Made by a program: the position numbers and the translations under genes. A stretch of 64,000 nucleotides of DNA, from positions 1-64,000 of the forward strand of contig CAZSMC010000007.1 in NCBI GenBank assembly GCA_964607755.1. Reading direction: 5' to 3'. The first letter of the stretch is position 1; every line of letters begins with the position of its first letter. The stretch is from CAZSMC01 sp964607755. GTDB lineage: Bacteria; Zhuqueibacterota; Zhuqueibacteria; Residuimicrobiales; Krinioviventaceae. This document shows, piece by piece, positions 25,879 to 34,553 of this stretch. The notes under the pieces are model-generated. The model was not told the DNA's origin, ran no database searches, and saw nothing but the letters and a program-made list of their open reading frames with translations.

Positions 25879-27723
25879 TTATGAGCGCTGATTGAAATGC
25901 TCGTATATCTGACTGGCCAAAGATTCTGAAATTCCTTCCACACTTGACAACTGTTTCACATTTGCTTTTTTTACGGCGTTTAAAGAGCCAAATGCCTGAA
26001 GAAGCTTATTTTTCCTGGCCTTGCCCACACCGGCAATGTCATCCAGCTCCGAGGTTACAGATTGCTTATTTCTCAGATTGCGATGATACGAGATGGCAAA
26101 GCGGTGCGATTCGTCTCTTACCCGTTGCAGCAATTTCAAACCCGCTGAATTTTTTGGAATGTTTTGTGGCGCCACAAGCCCGGGTACGAATACCTCATCC
26201 AGACGCTTGGCAAGCGCAATGATGGCCTGATTCTCGAGTCCGACTTTATTTAACGCTTTCATGGCAGCACCGAGCTGTCCCTTACCACCATCGATTAAAA
26301 CCAAATCCGGCAGTTCTTTTTTCTCACGCAAAACGCGCGTGTATCTTCGCTTCACCACTTCGTTCATCATGGCAAAATCATCCGGAGTTTCTTTTGTTCT
26401 GATTTTAAAACGCCGGTACTCGGATTTTACCGGTTTGCCGTTAATAAAGCACACCATGGAAGCCACTGGATTTTTACCCTGGATATTTGAAATGTCGAAT
26501 CCCTCTATCCGCTTTGGCGGCACATTCAAATGTAAGTCATTTTGCAATGCTTGCACTGCGCCTGCGGTGTATTCCCTGGCCTGCTGCTTTTGCAGTTGCC
26601 ACGCCTGCAATTGATATTTGGCATTTCGGGTACACATTTTCAGCAAATTTGCTTTTCTGCCCCGTTGCGGATAAGTGAGTTTTACGCGTCTGCCGGCTCT
26701 TTCAGAAAGCCAGGTCGAAACCGCTTCAGCTTCGTCTTCAAATGGAACAGGGACAACAATTTCTGAAGGGATGTCATCTGTTTTGAGATAATATTGTTTG
26801 ACAAACGCTTTTGAGATAGAAGAAAAATCCTCACCCGTTATATTTTGCAAATAGAAATGATTTTTAGCAATGATTTTCCCCTGCCTCACGCGAAACACTA
26901 CGGAACAAGCTTCTTCATCATGAAGGGCAGTAGCAACAATATCCCGGTCAGCCAATGCCGGATCAAAGACTTTTTGGCGGCTGGCAAACATCTGGATGTT
27001 TTCGAGCTGATCCCGGATTCGGGCAGCCAGCTCAAACCGTTTTTGAGACGCCAGCGCTTGCATGTGCTGACAAAGTTTCTCTTCTACCGCATCGGTATTG
27101 CCTTTAAGAAAGTCGACAATGTTTTCTATGGTCTCTGCATATTCCTGGCGGGAGACATATTTTTCGCATGGCCCGTCACATTGTTTGATATGATAATTGA
27201 GACAAAGTTTTATTTTCCCCTGCTCTATAATTTTTTCGCTCATCGGATAATTGCATTTTCGAACCGGAAAAAGTCTTTTCACTGTTTTGAGCAAATTTCG
27301 CATTCCCTGCACATCAGTGTACGGTCCAAAATAACGCGAGCCGTCTCGAACAAGCCTGCGTGTGGGAAAAATGCGGGGAAACTCTTCATTCGTAATTCTG
27401 ATATACGGATAACTTTTGTCGTCTTTTAAATTAATATTATAGCGCGGCTTGTATTCTTTGATGAGATTCGCTTCGAGAATCAACGCCTCGACTTCGGTGT
27501 CGGTGATAATAGTCTCGAAATCATCGATCAATGATAAAATTCGCAATAATTTCGCATCGAAAGCACGACTGTTTTGAAAATAGGAACGCACGCGATTCCG
27601 CAGGATTTTAGCCTTGCCTACATAAATCACATTGCCTTTTTTATTTCGAAAAAGATAAACACCCGGCTTGCGGGGAACGCTTTCTAATTTCTCTTTTATT
27701 TTTTTCGGAAGGTGCTGATTCAT
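25879..27723 (-). CDS. uvrC: Excinuclease ABC subunit C
   Basis: Makes both incisions in nucleotide excision repair. 614 residues: GIY-YIG nuclease (about 14-95, KPGVYLFRNKKGNVIYVGKAK), a cysteine-containing region with C-x11-C-x3-C around LCLNYHIKQCDGPC, UVR domain (about 200-235), RNase H-like second nuclease (ISNIQGKNPVASMV, LVLIDGGKGQL, DESHRFAI) and C-terminal helix-hairpin-helix repeats. Full length. The start is ATG at 27723, near the nitroreductase stop. Confidence 0.97.
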   Translation of the reverse strand: MNQHLPKKIKEKLESVPRKPGVYLFRNKKGNVIYVGKAKILRNRVRSYFQNSRAFDAKLLRILSLIDDFETIITDTEVEALILEANLIKEYKPRYNINLKDDKSYPYIRITNEEFPRIFPTRRLVRDGSRYFGPYTDVQGMRNLLKTVKRLFPVRKCNYPMSEKIIEQGKIKLCLNYHIKQCDGPCEKYVSRQEYAETIENIVDFLKGNTDAVEEKLCQHMQALASQKRFELAARIRDQLENIQMFASRQKVFDPALADRDIVATALHDEEACSVVFRVRQGKIIAKNHFYLQNITGEDFSSISKAFVKQYYLKTDDIPSEIVVPVPFEDEAEAVSTWLSERAGRRVKLTYPQRGRKANLLKMCTRNAKYQLQAWQLQKQQAREYTAGAVQALQNDLHLNVPPKRIEGFDISNIQGKNPVASMVCFINGKPVKSEYRRFKIRTKETPDDFAMMNEVVKRRYTRVLREKKELPDLVLIDGGKGQLGAAMKALNKVGLENQAIIALAKRLDEVFVPGLVAPQNIPKNSAGLKLLQRVRDESHRFAISYHRNLRNKQSVTSELDDIAGVGKARKNKLLQAFGSLNAVKKANVKQLSSVEGISESLASQIYEHFNQRS

Positions 27724-27732
27724 TGTGCTTTA

Positions 27733-28227
27733 TTAGAACGATTCCCAGTGTAACACATCTCTTAAAGGTCTTTTTGATTTTGGTGCTGATGGATATTTTG
27801 GATATCCCACCGGAATAATCGCGATGAGTTTATAATCCTCCGGCACATTTAAAAGTGAACTCATGTACCTGGTATAAGGTTTCTTATCACCTGCAACCCA
27901 GCAGGCAGCCAAACTCAAATCTGTGGCAGCGAGCAGTATATTTTCAACAGCAGCGCAGCCATCTTCGAGATAATATTTTGTCGATTTACAATAGACAATG
28001 ATACATGCCGCTGCTTTGTCAATGAATCTGCCGTAGTCTGTCGCCCGGGCAATTTCCCGGAGTTTATTCTTTTCAGTGACCACTATAAACTCCCACGGCT
28101 GAATATTAATTGCCGTCGGAGCACGCCGCCCCGCATCAACGAGTTGTTCGAGCTGTTCACGGGAAACAGGCTTATCATCCCAGTCTCTTACACTTGTCCG
28201 TTGCTTTATTGCTGCAAACGTATTCAT
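27733..28227 (-). CDS. Nitroreductase-family FMN oxidoreductase
   Basis: A 164-residue cytosolic flavoprotein. The FMN-binding RTSVRDWDDKPV is near residue 10, RRAPTAINIQPWEF near 33, and the C-terminal IIPVGYPKYPSAPKSKRPL is typical of the compact branch. It probably reduces quinones, nitro compounds or a specific metabolite; the substrate cannot be told. It sits between the ClpX-like gene's terminator and uvrC, and is likely co-transcribed with uvrC. Confidence 0.9.
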   Translation of the reverse strand: MNTFAAIKQRTSVRDWDDKPVSREQLEQLVDAGRRAPTAINIQPWEFIVVTEKNKLREIARATDYGRFIDKAAACIIVYCKSTKYYLEDGCAAVENILLAATDLSLAACWVAGDKKPYTRYMSSLLNVPEDYKLIAIIPVGYPKYPSAPKSKRPLRDVLHWESF

Positions 28228-28247
28228 GCCTCATCTCCTGAAATAGA

Positions 28248-28279
28248 AAAGGGTCGTCCCGCAATGAAACGACCCTTTC
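28248..28279 (-). terminator. Terminator downstream of the ClpX-like gene
   Basis: AAAGGGTCGT (28248-28257) pairs with ACGACCCTTT (28269-28278), a 10-bp stem with an 11-nt loop. On the minus strand it lies 16 bp after the ClpX-like stop and ends in a T-rich run. Confidence 0.8.
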
Positions 28280-28294
28280 TTGAAATATTGCCGT

Positions 28295-29833
28295 CTAGCG
28301 TTTTTCGTACGCTTCTTTGATAAGCTCTTCCAACCGGGCCTTTGGATTTTTAACGATCTGTTCATCGATCATAAATTCTTCCCAGCCCAGCAGTTTTAAT
28401 CCGTAATCATAGTTTTCGAGCAATTCTTTGAACACCTCATCGAGCGGCCGCTCTTCTTCTTTAGCCTGTTCTTTGAGCAGTTTGATAGCACCTTCTGTAA
28501 AAGTAATCACCACATTGTTTTTGGTTAAAAACTCAGTTTGGAATTTCTTGATATAATAATTTGTCAGCAGTTCATCCAGTTCCTGATCCGGATTATCGAT
28601 TATTTGACGGGTAATGACAAGGTGATCAATATCCGTGTCAGGAAGCATTTTTTCGTATTTCATCAACCGTTTGTCAATGACATTCAGTAATCCCCGTGCA
28701 CCTGTATGCTCATCAAATGCCAATTCTGCAATTCTTCTCAAGGCATTATCTTCAAATTCAATATCAATGCCATAAGCTTTGAAATCGCGTTTTTTACCCA
28801 GAATAACCGTGCTGTTCGGATTCCGTAGAATATCGTGTAATCCATCAATATCCAATTCATTCAATGCCAGCACAACCGGCAGGCGCCCGACAAATTCGTT
28901 TTCATAGCCAAAAGTGATCAAATCTTCTGATTTGATATGTTTTAAAATCTCTTCACGCGGAATTTGATGAATATCCTTATCACTTGTAAATCCGATTGGC
29001 TGTTTATTCATACGTTTGCGGATCATATCTTCCAGGCCGGAAAATGCGCCACTGGTCACAAAAAGAATATTTTTTGTATCGATCCTTTTACGTTTCACTT
29101 TGCCGGTACGCTGGGCTTCCATTGCCGCCTCCATCTGTGATGCCAAATCGTGAGGCGTTTTCAGATCGACTTCACCTTCTTCCATGAGCTTCAACAATGC
29201 GCGCTGCACACCGCTACGCGAGACATCCGGACCATAGCCGTTTCCGCTGGATGCAATCTTGTCAATTTCATCCAAATAAATAATGCCGTATTCAGCGCGT
29301 TTGATATCGCCGTTTGCTTCGTGAACAAGATTGCGAACGAGATCATCCACATCTCCGCCCACGTAACCGGTTTCACTGAATTTTGTCGCATCACCTTTGA
29401 CAAACGGGACGCCAATTTTATTGGCAATGAGTTTAATGAGATAAGTTTTACCAACACCTGTTGGCCCGATCATCAATACATTGCTTTTAATATTTCCAAC
29501 AAGCGACTCGGATTCCGGTCCGGACATTTCCAGCTTCATCCGGTTAAAGTGCGTACAAATCTTTGTCGATAGTATTTCGACAGCTTTGTCCTGGCCAACA
29601 ACATATTTTTTCAAATAGCGTTCCACCTCTGTTGGTTTTAAATCAAAATTAATTTCTTTCGGCTGTTTCTTTTCATCTTCGCCGTCATTTGGCGTCGAGC
29701 CGAAATGATCGGGCTGTTGCGGCACAACAATTCTGTCACCATATTTGCTGCGTAAAAACTCGGAAACATCTTTTCGCAGTTCATCAGGTGTGGGAGCTTT
29801 ACTGTTTTCTATTTTATGTATATTTTTATCCAT
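28295..29833 (-). CDS. ClpX-like AAA+ ATPase lacking the zinc domain
   Basis: From ATG at 29833 (after AAAGGATC) 512 residues. The AAA+ core resembles ClpX: YVVGQDKAVEILS, Walker A GPTGVGKT, pore loop GYVG, Walker B IIYLDEIDKIAS, sensor-1 region FVTSGAFSGLEDMI, a PIGF loop where ClpX has its ClpP-docking IGF, and GARGL with the sensor-2 arginine. It lacks the N-terminal four-cysteine zinc domain and instead starts with about 75 mostly polar residues. It also has an acidic C-terminal extension of about 85 residues beyond the ClpX end. It is probably an unfoldase with different adaptors. No clpP is nearby. Confidence 0.85.
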   Translation of the reverse strand: MDKNIHKIENSKAPTPDELRKDVSEFLRSKYGDRIVVPQQPDHFGSTPNDGEDEKKQPKEINFDLKPTEVERYLKKYVVGQDKAVEILSTKICTHFNRMKLEMSGPESESLVGNIKSNVLMIGPTGVGKTYLIKLIANKIGVPFVKGDATKFSETGYVGGDVDDLVRNLVHEANGDIKRAEYGIIYLDEIDKIASSGNGYGPDVSRSGVQRALLKLMEEGEVDLKTPHDLASQMEAAMEAQRTGKVKRKRIDTKNILFVTSGAFSGLEDMIRKRMNKQPIGFTSDKDIHQIPREEILKHIKSEDLITFGYENEFVGRLPVVLALNELDIDGLHDILRNPNSTVILGKKRDFKAYGIDIEFEDNALRRIAELAFDEHTGARGLLNVIDKRLMKYEKMLPDTDIDHLVITRQIIDNPDQELDELLTNYYIKKFQTEFLTKNNVVITFTEGAIKLLKEQAKEEERPLDEVFKELLENYDYGLKLLGWEEFMIDEQIVKNPKARLEELIKEAYEKR

Positions 29834-29864
29834 AAATGATCCTTTGGTTTTCTCCTTTATCACT

Positions 29865-29963
29865 TTGCAAAACCCTATTTTGCAATTATTATTCCAACCG
29901 AAAAATGGAGTTAAATTCAATATTTTAAAGGTGTCAAATTGAATGTCCCTGACAAAATGTCAG
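29865..29963 (-). promoter_or_regulatory. Promoter and palindromes upstream of the ClpX-like gene
   Basis: Three elements on the minus strand: a perfect palindrome CTGACA-TTT-TGTCAG (29949-29963), a promoter TTGACA (29932-29937) with a 17-bp spacer and TTAACT (29909-29914), and a leader hairpin TTGCAAAA-TAGGG-TTTTGCAA (29865-29885). The first may be an operator, the last may affect translation. No regulator is identified. Confidence 0.45.
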
Positions 29964-29991
29964 AAAACATTGAAACTTCTGTCACTATTTT

Positions 29992-30840
29992 TTATAGCAG
30001 TAAACTAAAATCAAAAACCGGAAATGAATGTGTAAGTGCACCGATTGAAATGTAATCTACACCAGTTTCTGCTATTTTTTGTAAGTCTTTGAGTGAAACG
30101 TTACCCGATGCTTCAAGTTCCGTCTTTCCTTCCACCAGTTTAACACATTTTTGCATGTCTTCTATGGACATGTTATCCAGCATAATACGGTCAACCTGAA
30201 GATCAAGAGCTTCCCTGACCTGATCGATTTTTTTGACCTCTACTTCAATCGGTACTTTGAATTGATGTTTGTTCATATAGGAGTGACATTGCAGAACAGC
30301 ATGTTTAATGCTTCCAGCCTGGTTGATATGATTTTCTTTGATGAGAAACATATCATACAAACCAAATCGATGATTCTCTCCTCCTCCGCACCGCACGGCG
30401 TATTTTTCCAGAAAACGCCAGCCAGGCGTGGTTTTGCGGGTATCGAGAATCCGTGTTTTTGAAAAAGATATTTTTTGCACGAATATATATGTCATTGTAG
30501 CGATGCCGGAAAGCCGTCCCAGAAAATTCAGTGCGGTTCGTTCTGCGCGCAGAATATCATACGTTTTGCCCTTTATTGTCATGATCTCTTGCTGGTTTTC
30601 AACCTGATGACCGTCCGAGACGTGATATTGAATCTCTGCACTTTCATCGAGATGAGAGAACGCATAACCTGCTGCTTCAAGTCCGCACACAACACCGGAT
30701 TGTTTGGCGATTATCTTAGCCTGCGAAACAACCTCCGAAGGGCAAATTGCCTGAGTGGTAATGTCTCCGCGGTCGCTAAAATCTTCCTGAAAAGAAAGCT
30801 GAACAAGAGATTTTACCAGGGATAAATATCCAGTTGTCAT
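29992..30840 (-). CDS. nadC: Nicotinate-nucleotide pyrophosphorylase (carboxylating)
   Basis: Converts quinolinate and PRPP to nicotinate mononucleotide in de novo NAD synthesis. The 282-residue protein shows GDITTQAI, LNFLGRLSGIAT, LDTRKTTPGWRFLEKYAVRCGGGENHRFGL (split here as one continuous signature), KENH, EVEVKK, and LDNMS with the C-terminal barrel loop SIGALTHS. Normal length. Its ATG overlaps the stop of the TPR gene. nadA and nadB are not in the window. Confidence 0.95.
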   Translation of the reverse strand: MTTGYLSLVKSLVQLSFQEDFSDRGDITTQAICPSEVVSQAKIIAKQSGVVCGLEAAGYAFSHLDESAEIQYHVSDGHQVENQQEIMTIKGKTYDILRAERTALNFLGRLSGIATMTYIFVQKISFSKTRILDTRKTTPGWRFLEKYAVRCGGGENHRFGLYDMFLIKENHINQAGSIKHAVLQCHSYMNKHQFKVPIEVEVKKIDQVREALDLQVDRIMLDNMSIEDMQKCVKLVEGKTELEASGNVSLKDLQKIAETGVDYISIGALTHSFPVFDFSLLL

Positions 30841-33800
30841 GATGATTTCGCCATTTCTTCTTCAACTTTTTTCATTTTTGCATGAGCTGCTCTGCCAATA
30901 TTGTCGGACGTGCCTCTCTCTTTGACGACCATTTCGAACATCTCGCGCGCTTTTTCCAGGTTGCCTAATTTCCAGTATCCCTGACCAGCTTCGTACAATG
31001 CTGTGGCACCCCAGGGTAGTTTTGTCGGTTGGCATGCAAACCGGACCTTAAGAAATTCAACAATCGCCTTTTCAGTTATTCCGGCATCGGAATAGCATTT
31101 GGCAATCCAGTATTGCACTTCTGTTTCTTGTTCTGCGCTTAAAAGGGGTCTAATGCTGGCAAAATGCTGGATAGCCCGGTCATATTCTTTTAGATTGTAA
31201 AGAAAAATACCAATGCGAATTTTGCGGCGTAACAACGATGGATCATTTGGATATTCCTCAATATATTGCCGCTCCATGGCAATGGCCCGGTCGCGCATAT
31301 TGAGATCATCGTAGGCGTTGATGAGTAAATCCATGGCCTGAGCCCGCAGGGTGCCTTTTTGCTGCAGCTTGAGTACATTCTTGCAGGCGACTATGCAGTT
31401 TTCAAGCTGTCGGTTTTCATAATAAAAATCTGCCAAATTGACATAGGCTGTTGCGACAATTTCAGGATCGTTATAATTTTCTGTGATATCTGTGAGCCGC
31501 TGCAGAGCATCTTCTGTTTTATTGAGTGTGACATAAAGTTTAGCCAGCCCCAGGTTGCCTCGCGCTCCTTCAGGAATATCATCGTATCTGTTACTCAGTC
31601 GTTTCAGCGTTTTCTCAGCACGATTAAATTCCTTTTTAGAAATGTACAACATTCCCTCTTCATAAAGAAACCGCGCTTCTCCATTACGGTCTTTGTATTG
31701 GTTTTTATATTGTTCTGCGCCACGAGTTGCTCTGGATAAATGTCCGAGACGATATTCACTGATAATGGAATGATAAAGTGCTTTTCTTTGCAAATCACCT
31801 GTTAGTTGGTTCAGGATAGCGTTATAGCTACTCACAGCTTTTTCGTACATTCCCCGTTCGAAAAAAATATCAGCGGTTTTGTAACGGGCAAGAGTGCCCA
31901 GACTGTCGTTTGGAAACTGTTGTGCACATTCTTGAAAATGACCGACAGCCACATCAATATCGTTTATTTCGTTAGCCAGTTGACCGATGTTGAAAAGCGC
32001 CTGCGCCCGGTGTTTAATGTCCTTGCCAAGGTCAAGATATTTCCGGTAAGCCGACATTGCTTCCTGCGGAGGCCGGGTACGCCGGACGAGTTGCGCCCAT
32101 AGCCAGATCGTTTCCTCATCAGTTATTTCATCATAGAAAATTCTCAAATTTTCCGGCAACAGAGTTTGTTGCCGTTTTTTCATACGTTCTTTCGCTTCCT
32201 GAACGCGATCAAGTTGTAGCAACAAATCGATTGCGCGAATCTGAGCGCGCTGCGCCCAGACAGAGTAAAAATATTCCTGGTGAACTTTGTCGTAAAGCGG
32301 CAAGGCCTTTTTTAATTGTCCTGATTTTTCTGTGAAACGCGCCAGCATAAAAGTCGCTTCAACCTTTTTAGTATGAACGGGTAGCGTGGACAGGTTCAAA
32401 AGCAATGCAATGGAAGAATCCCGCCGCCCTGTTTTTTCCATCAGTACAGCGCGCCGAAATAAAGCTTCAGCGTAAAGTTCTCCTACATCGGATGTTTTTA
32501 TCACTGTGTCCAAAAGATGATCAGCACGCTGGATATATTCTTTAGCAGCCGTATCCTTTTCAGCGACTTTTAAGAGTTCAACAGCTAAAGAAAATCGAAG
32601 CTGATTCAAAAGACTGTCAATTTTGCCTGCCGGCTGAAACGTAGAAAGTGATTTATCGAGAAATTCTACTCTTTTCTCAGCTAAAGTAATAGTAGACAAT
32701 TGAGCCTTAACGGCCTTGTATTTAGCCTTTTGAACATATTCATCTATAGTAAATTGTTGATCGAGTTTTGCGGATATTGTTAGAACAGAATCCCGGTGCG
32801 CAGCAGCCTTTTCCGGCTTTTTCTCATAAAGCCATTTTTCCATCAAATAGTAATGACAGCCGGTTTCGTAATATAAGAGTTTTGCTTTGTCGAGTTCTTC
32901 ATTCATATCCATGTATCGTGCTTTGCGCAGCAGATCAAGAGCTTGCTGATAATCGTGAAAAACATTCATTTGTTTTTCAGCCCATTGCAACATTGTTTGT
33001 GGTGTAGATCCTCCGCTTAAATTGTCGGATAGAATTTCCGTAAAAGCTGTGTTGGCGTGATGTGTTGATGGCGGTGCAAAACGCCGCAACGTGTAAATGC
33101 GTTGAACAATATCAGAATGGTGATCTCCTCCCGGATAGAGTTCCAGACAACGCTCATACTCGGCAAGCGCCAAATCATAACGTTTTTGTTCCTCAAAAGT
33201 CAGGGCGATTTGATATTGAGCATCGTCTACCAGTTTGTCTTCCGGCGCAATACCAGAGATTGAACCGTACCGCTGCCGAGCGCCTGTGTAATCATTCAAG
33301 TAAATGTGTTGGATCTGGCCAATAGTGTAAAACAATTCACACTGAAGTGAGGGCCTTTTCGTGCTGGAAAAAGCACGCTGAAGGCCGAAAACAGCATCCC
33401 TTCCTTTGCCTTTTGCAGCCAGGAGATACGCGCGCTCAACATAACTTTTGTGTCGAATATAATCATTTTCCCTTGACGAATCCTGACAGACCAGAGAGAA
33501 TTGTTCAATGGCCTTGTCATCGTTGCCCAACTGTTTTTGTGTTTTTGCCAAACGAAAATGCGTATTGGCTTTAAAATCCTCTTCAAGATGAGCAAGGTTG
33601 ATTTTTGAATAGCTTTCAAGTGCTTTTTCGTATTGTTCTGTTGCGTAAAAATTATCCCCCTGAACAAGATACAATTTGTTTTGCCAATTCTCACTCACCT
33701 TGTTCAGCGCATCGTTGATCATTTGATTCGATTCGGAATACTTGTGCTGGCTTTGCAACGTCTCAGAAAGCTCCAGAGCCATCGGGCCAAGCGATTCGTT

Positions 33801-34553
33801 GTTGTACGGCGCTTTTATTAATTCACGCATTAAATTCTCAGCCTGCGCCAAACGCCCCAGTTTTTTCATTATCTGAGATTTCAAAATATTAACCTGAACC
33901 GCAAAGTCATCTCTAATATTATCGCTTGTTATTTTGTTCAGTGAAGACAGCGCTTCCTTAAAATGCCCCTGTGCTTGTTTAGAATTGGCAATAAGGTATT
34001 CCGCCTGCAAGCGCATGGGATGAGTGCGCTCATTTTCTATAATATAAAAAGCCGCATCAATGGCTTTTTGATGTTGCTTTGCTGCCTGGTATTGCCGGCA
34101 TGCCTCCAGTTGAGCTTCCGTAATCATTGAGCTTTCAGGTTTTAATATTTTCAAACGTTCAAAAGCCAAAGCTGCGCCAAGATGATTGCCGGTGCGTGCC
34201 ATTAACCTGGCCCGGTTGAATTGAGCCTGATCGATAAAATCGGTTTCCGGATATTTTAATATCAGCGAGAGAAAGGCTTGCTCAGCTTTGCCAAGGCTGT
34301 CGGCTTTTTCATAGTTTTGTCCGGCTTTGAGTAAAGCCTCTGGCGCCCGAACACTGGTTGGATATGTTGACGCATATTCCTTGAATTGATGGGCAGCAAG
34401 GTCGTACATGCCCTTCTTTTCAAGTTGCACGGCAAACTGGTAATTTTGATCTGCCTGCAGCATTGAATTCTGTGCGTGTACTATACTCAAAATTAAAAAA
34501 ATAAATAGGACTGCACCAGCGAGTTTGATATTATAAAATTTCCAATTTTGCAT
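30837..34553 (-). CDS. Very large exported TPR protein
   Basis: From ATG at 34553 1,238 residues: signal peptide (MQNWKFYNIKLAGAVLFIFL... cleaved after VHA), then tandem tetratricopeptide-type repeats across almost the whole length (for example YQFAVQLEKKGMYDLAAHQF, AQEAFNLAR-like helices, YQIALTFEEQKRYDLALAEY, ARFLYEEGMLYISKKEFNRAE). No enzymatic domain or beta barrel is seen. Such proteins scaffold periplasmic or outer-membrane assemblies; the partner is unknown. The start lies 23 bp inside the pcrA 3' end and has no strong ribosome site, suggesting coupling. The end overlaps nadC by 4 bp. Confidence 0.85.
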   Translation of the reverse strand: MQNWKFYNIKLAGAVLFIFLILSIVHAQNSMLQADQNYQFAVQLEKKGMYDLAAHQFKEYASTYPTSVRAPEALLKAGQNYEKADSLGKAEQAFLSLILKYPETDFIDQAQFNRARLMARTGNHLGAALAFERLKILKPESSMITEAQLEACRQYQAAKQHQKAIDAAFYIIENERTHPMRLQAEYLIANSKQAQGHFKEALSSLNKITSDNIRDDFAVQVNILKSQIMKKLGRLAQAENLMRELIKAPYNNESLGPMALELSETLQSQHKYSESNQMINDALNKVSENWQNKLYLVQGDNFYATEQYEKALESYSKINLAHLEEDFKANTHFRLAKTQKQLGNDDKAIEQFSLVCQDSSRENDYIRHKSYVERAYLLAAKGKGRDAVFGLQRAFSSTKRPSLQCELFYTIGQIQHIYLNDYTGARQRYGSISGIAPEDKLVDDAQYQIALTFEEQKRYDLALAEYERCLELYPGGDHHSDIVQRIYTLRRFAPPSTHHANTAFTEILSDNLSGGSTPQTMLQWAEKQMNVFHDYQQALDLLRKARYMDMNEELDKAKLLYYETGCHYYLMEKWLYEKKPEKAAAHRDSVLTISAKLDQQFTIDEYVQKAKYKAVKAQLSTITLAEKRVEFLDKSLSTFQPAGKIDSLLNQLRFSLAVELLKVAEKDTAAKEYIQRADHLLDTVIKTSDVGELYAEALFRRAVLMEKTGRRDSSIALLLNLSTLPVHTKKVEATFMLARFTEKSGQLKKALPLYDKVHQEYFYSVWAQRAQIRAIDLLLQLDRVQEAKERMKKRQQTLLPENLRIFYDEITDEETIWLWAQLVRRTRPPQEAMSAYRKYLDLGKDIKHRAQALFNIGQLANEINDIDVAVGHFQECAQQFPNDSLGTLARYKTADIFFERGMYEKAVSSYNAILNQLTGDLQRKALYHSIISEYRLGHLSRATRGAEQYKNQYKDRNGEARFLYEEGMLYISKKEFNRAEKTLKRLSNRYDDIPEGARGNLGLAKLYVTLNKTEDALQRLTDITENYNDPEIVATAYVNLADFYYENRQLENCIVACKNVLKLQQKGTLRAQAMDLLINAYDDLNMRDRAIAMERQYIEEYPNDPSLLRRKIRIGIFLYNLKEYDRAIQHFASIRPLLSAEQETEVQYWIAKCYSDAGITEKAIVEFLKVRFACQPTKLPWGATALYEAGQGYWKLGNLEKAREMFEMVVKERGTSDNIGRAAHAKMKKVEEEMAKSS

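Noticed and set aside
26845..27429. 194-residue plus-strand ORF
   Set aside because: It is antisense to the well-conserved uvrC coding region.
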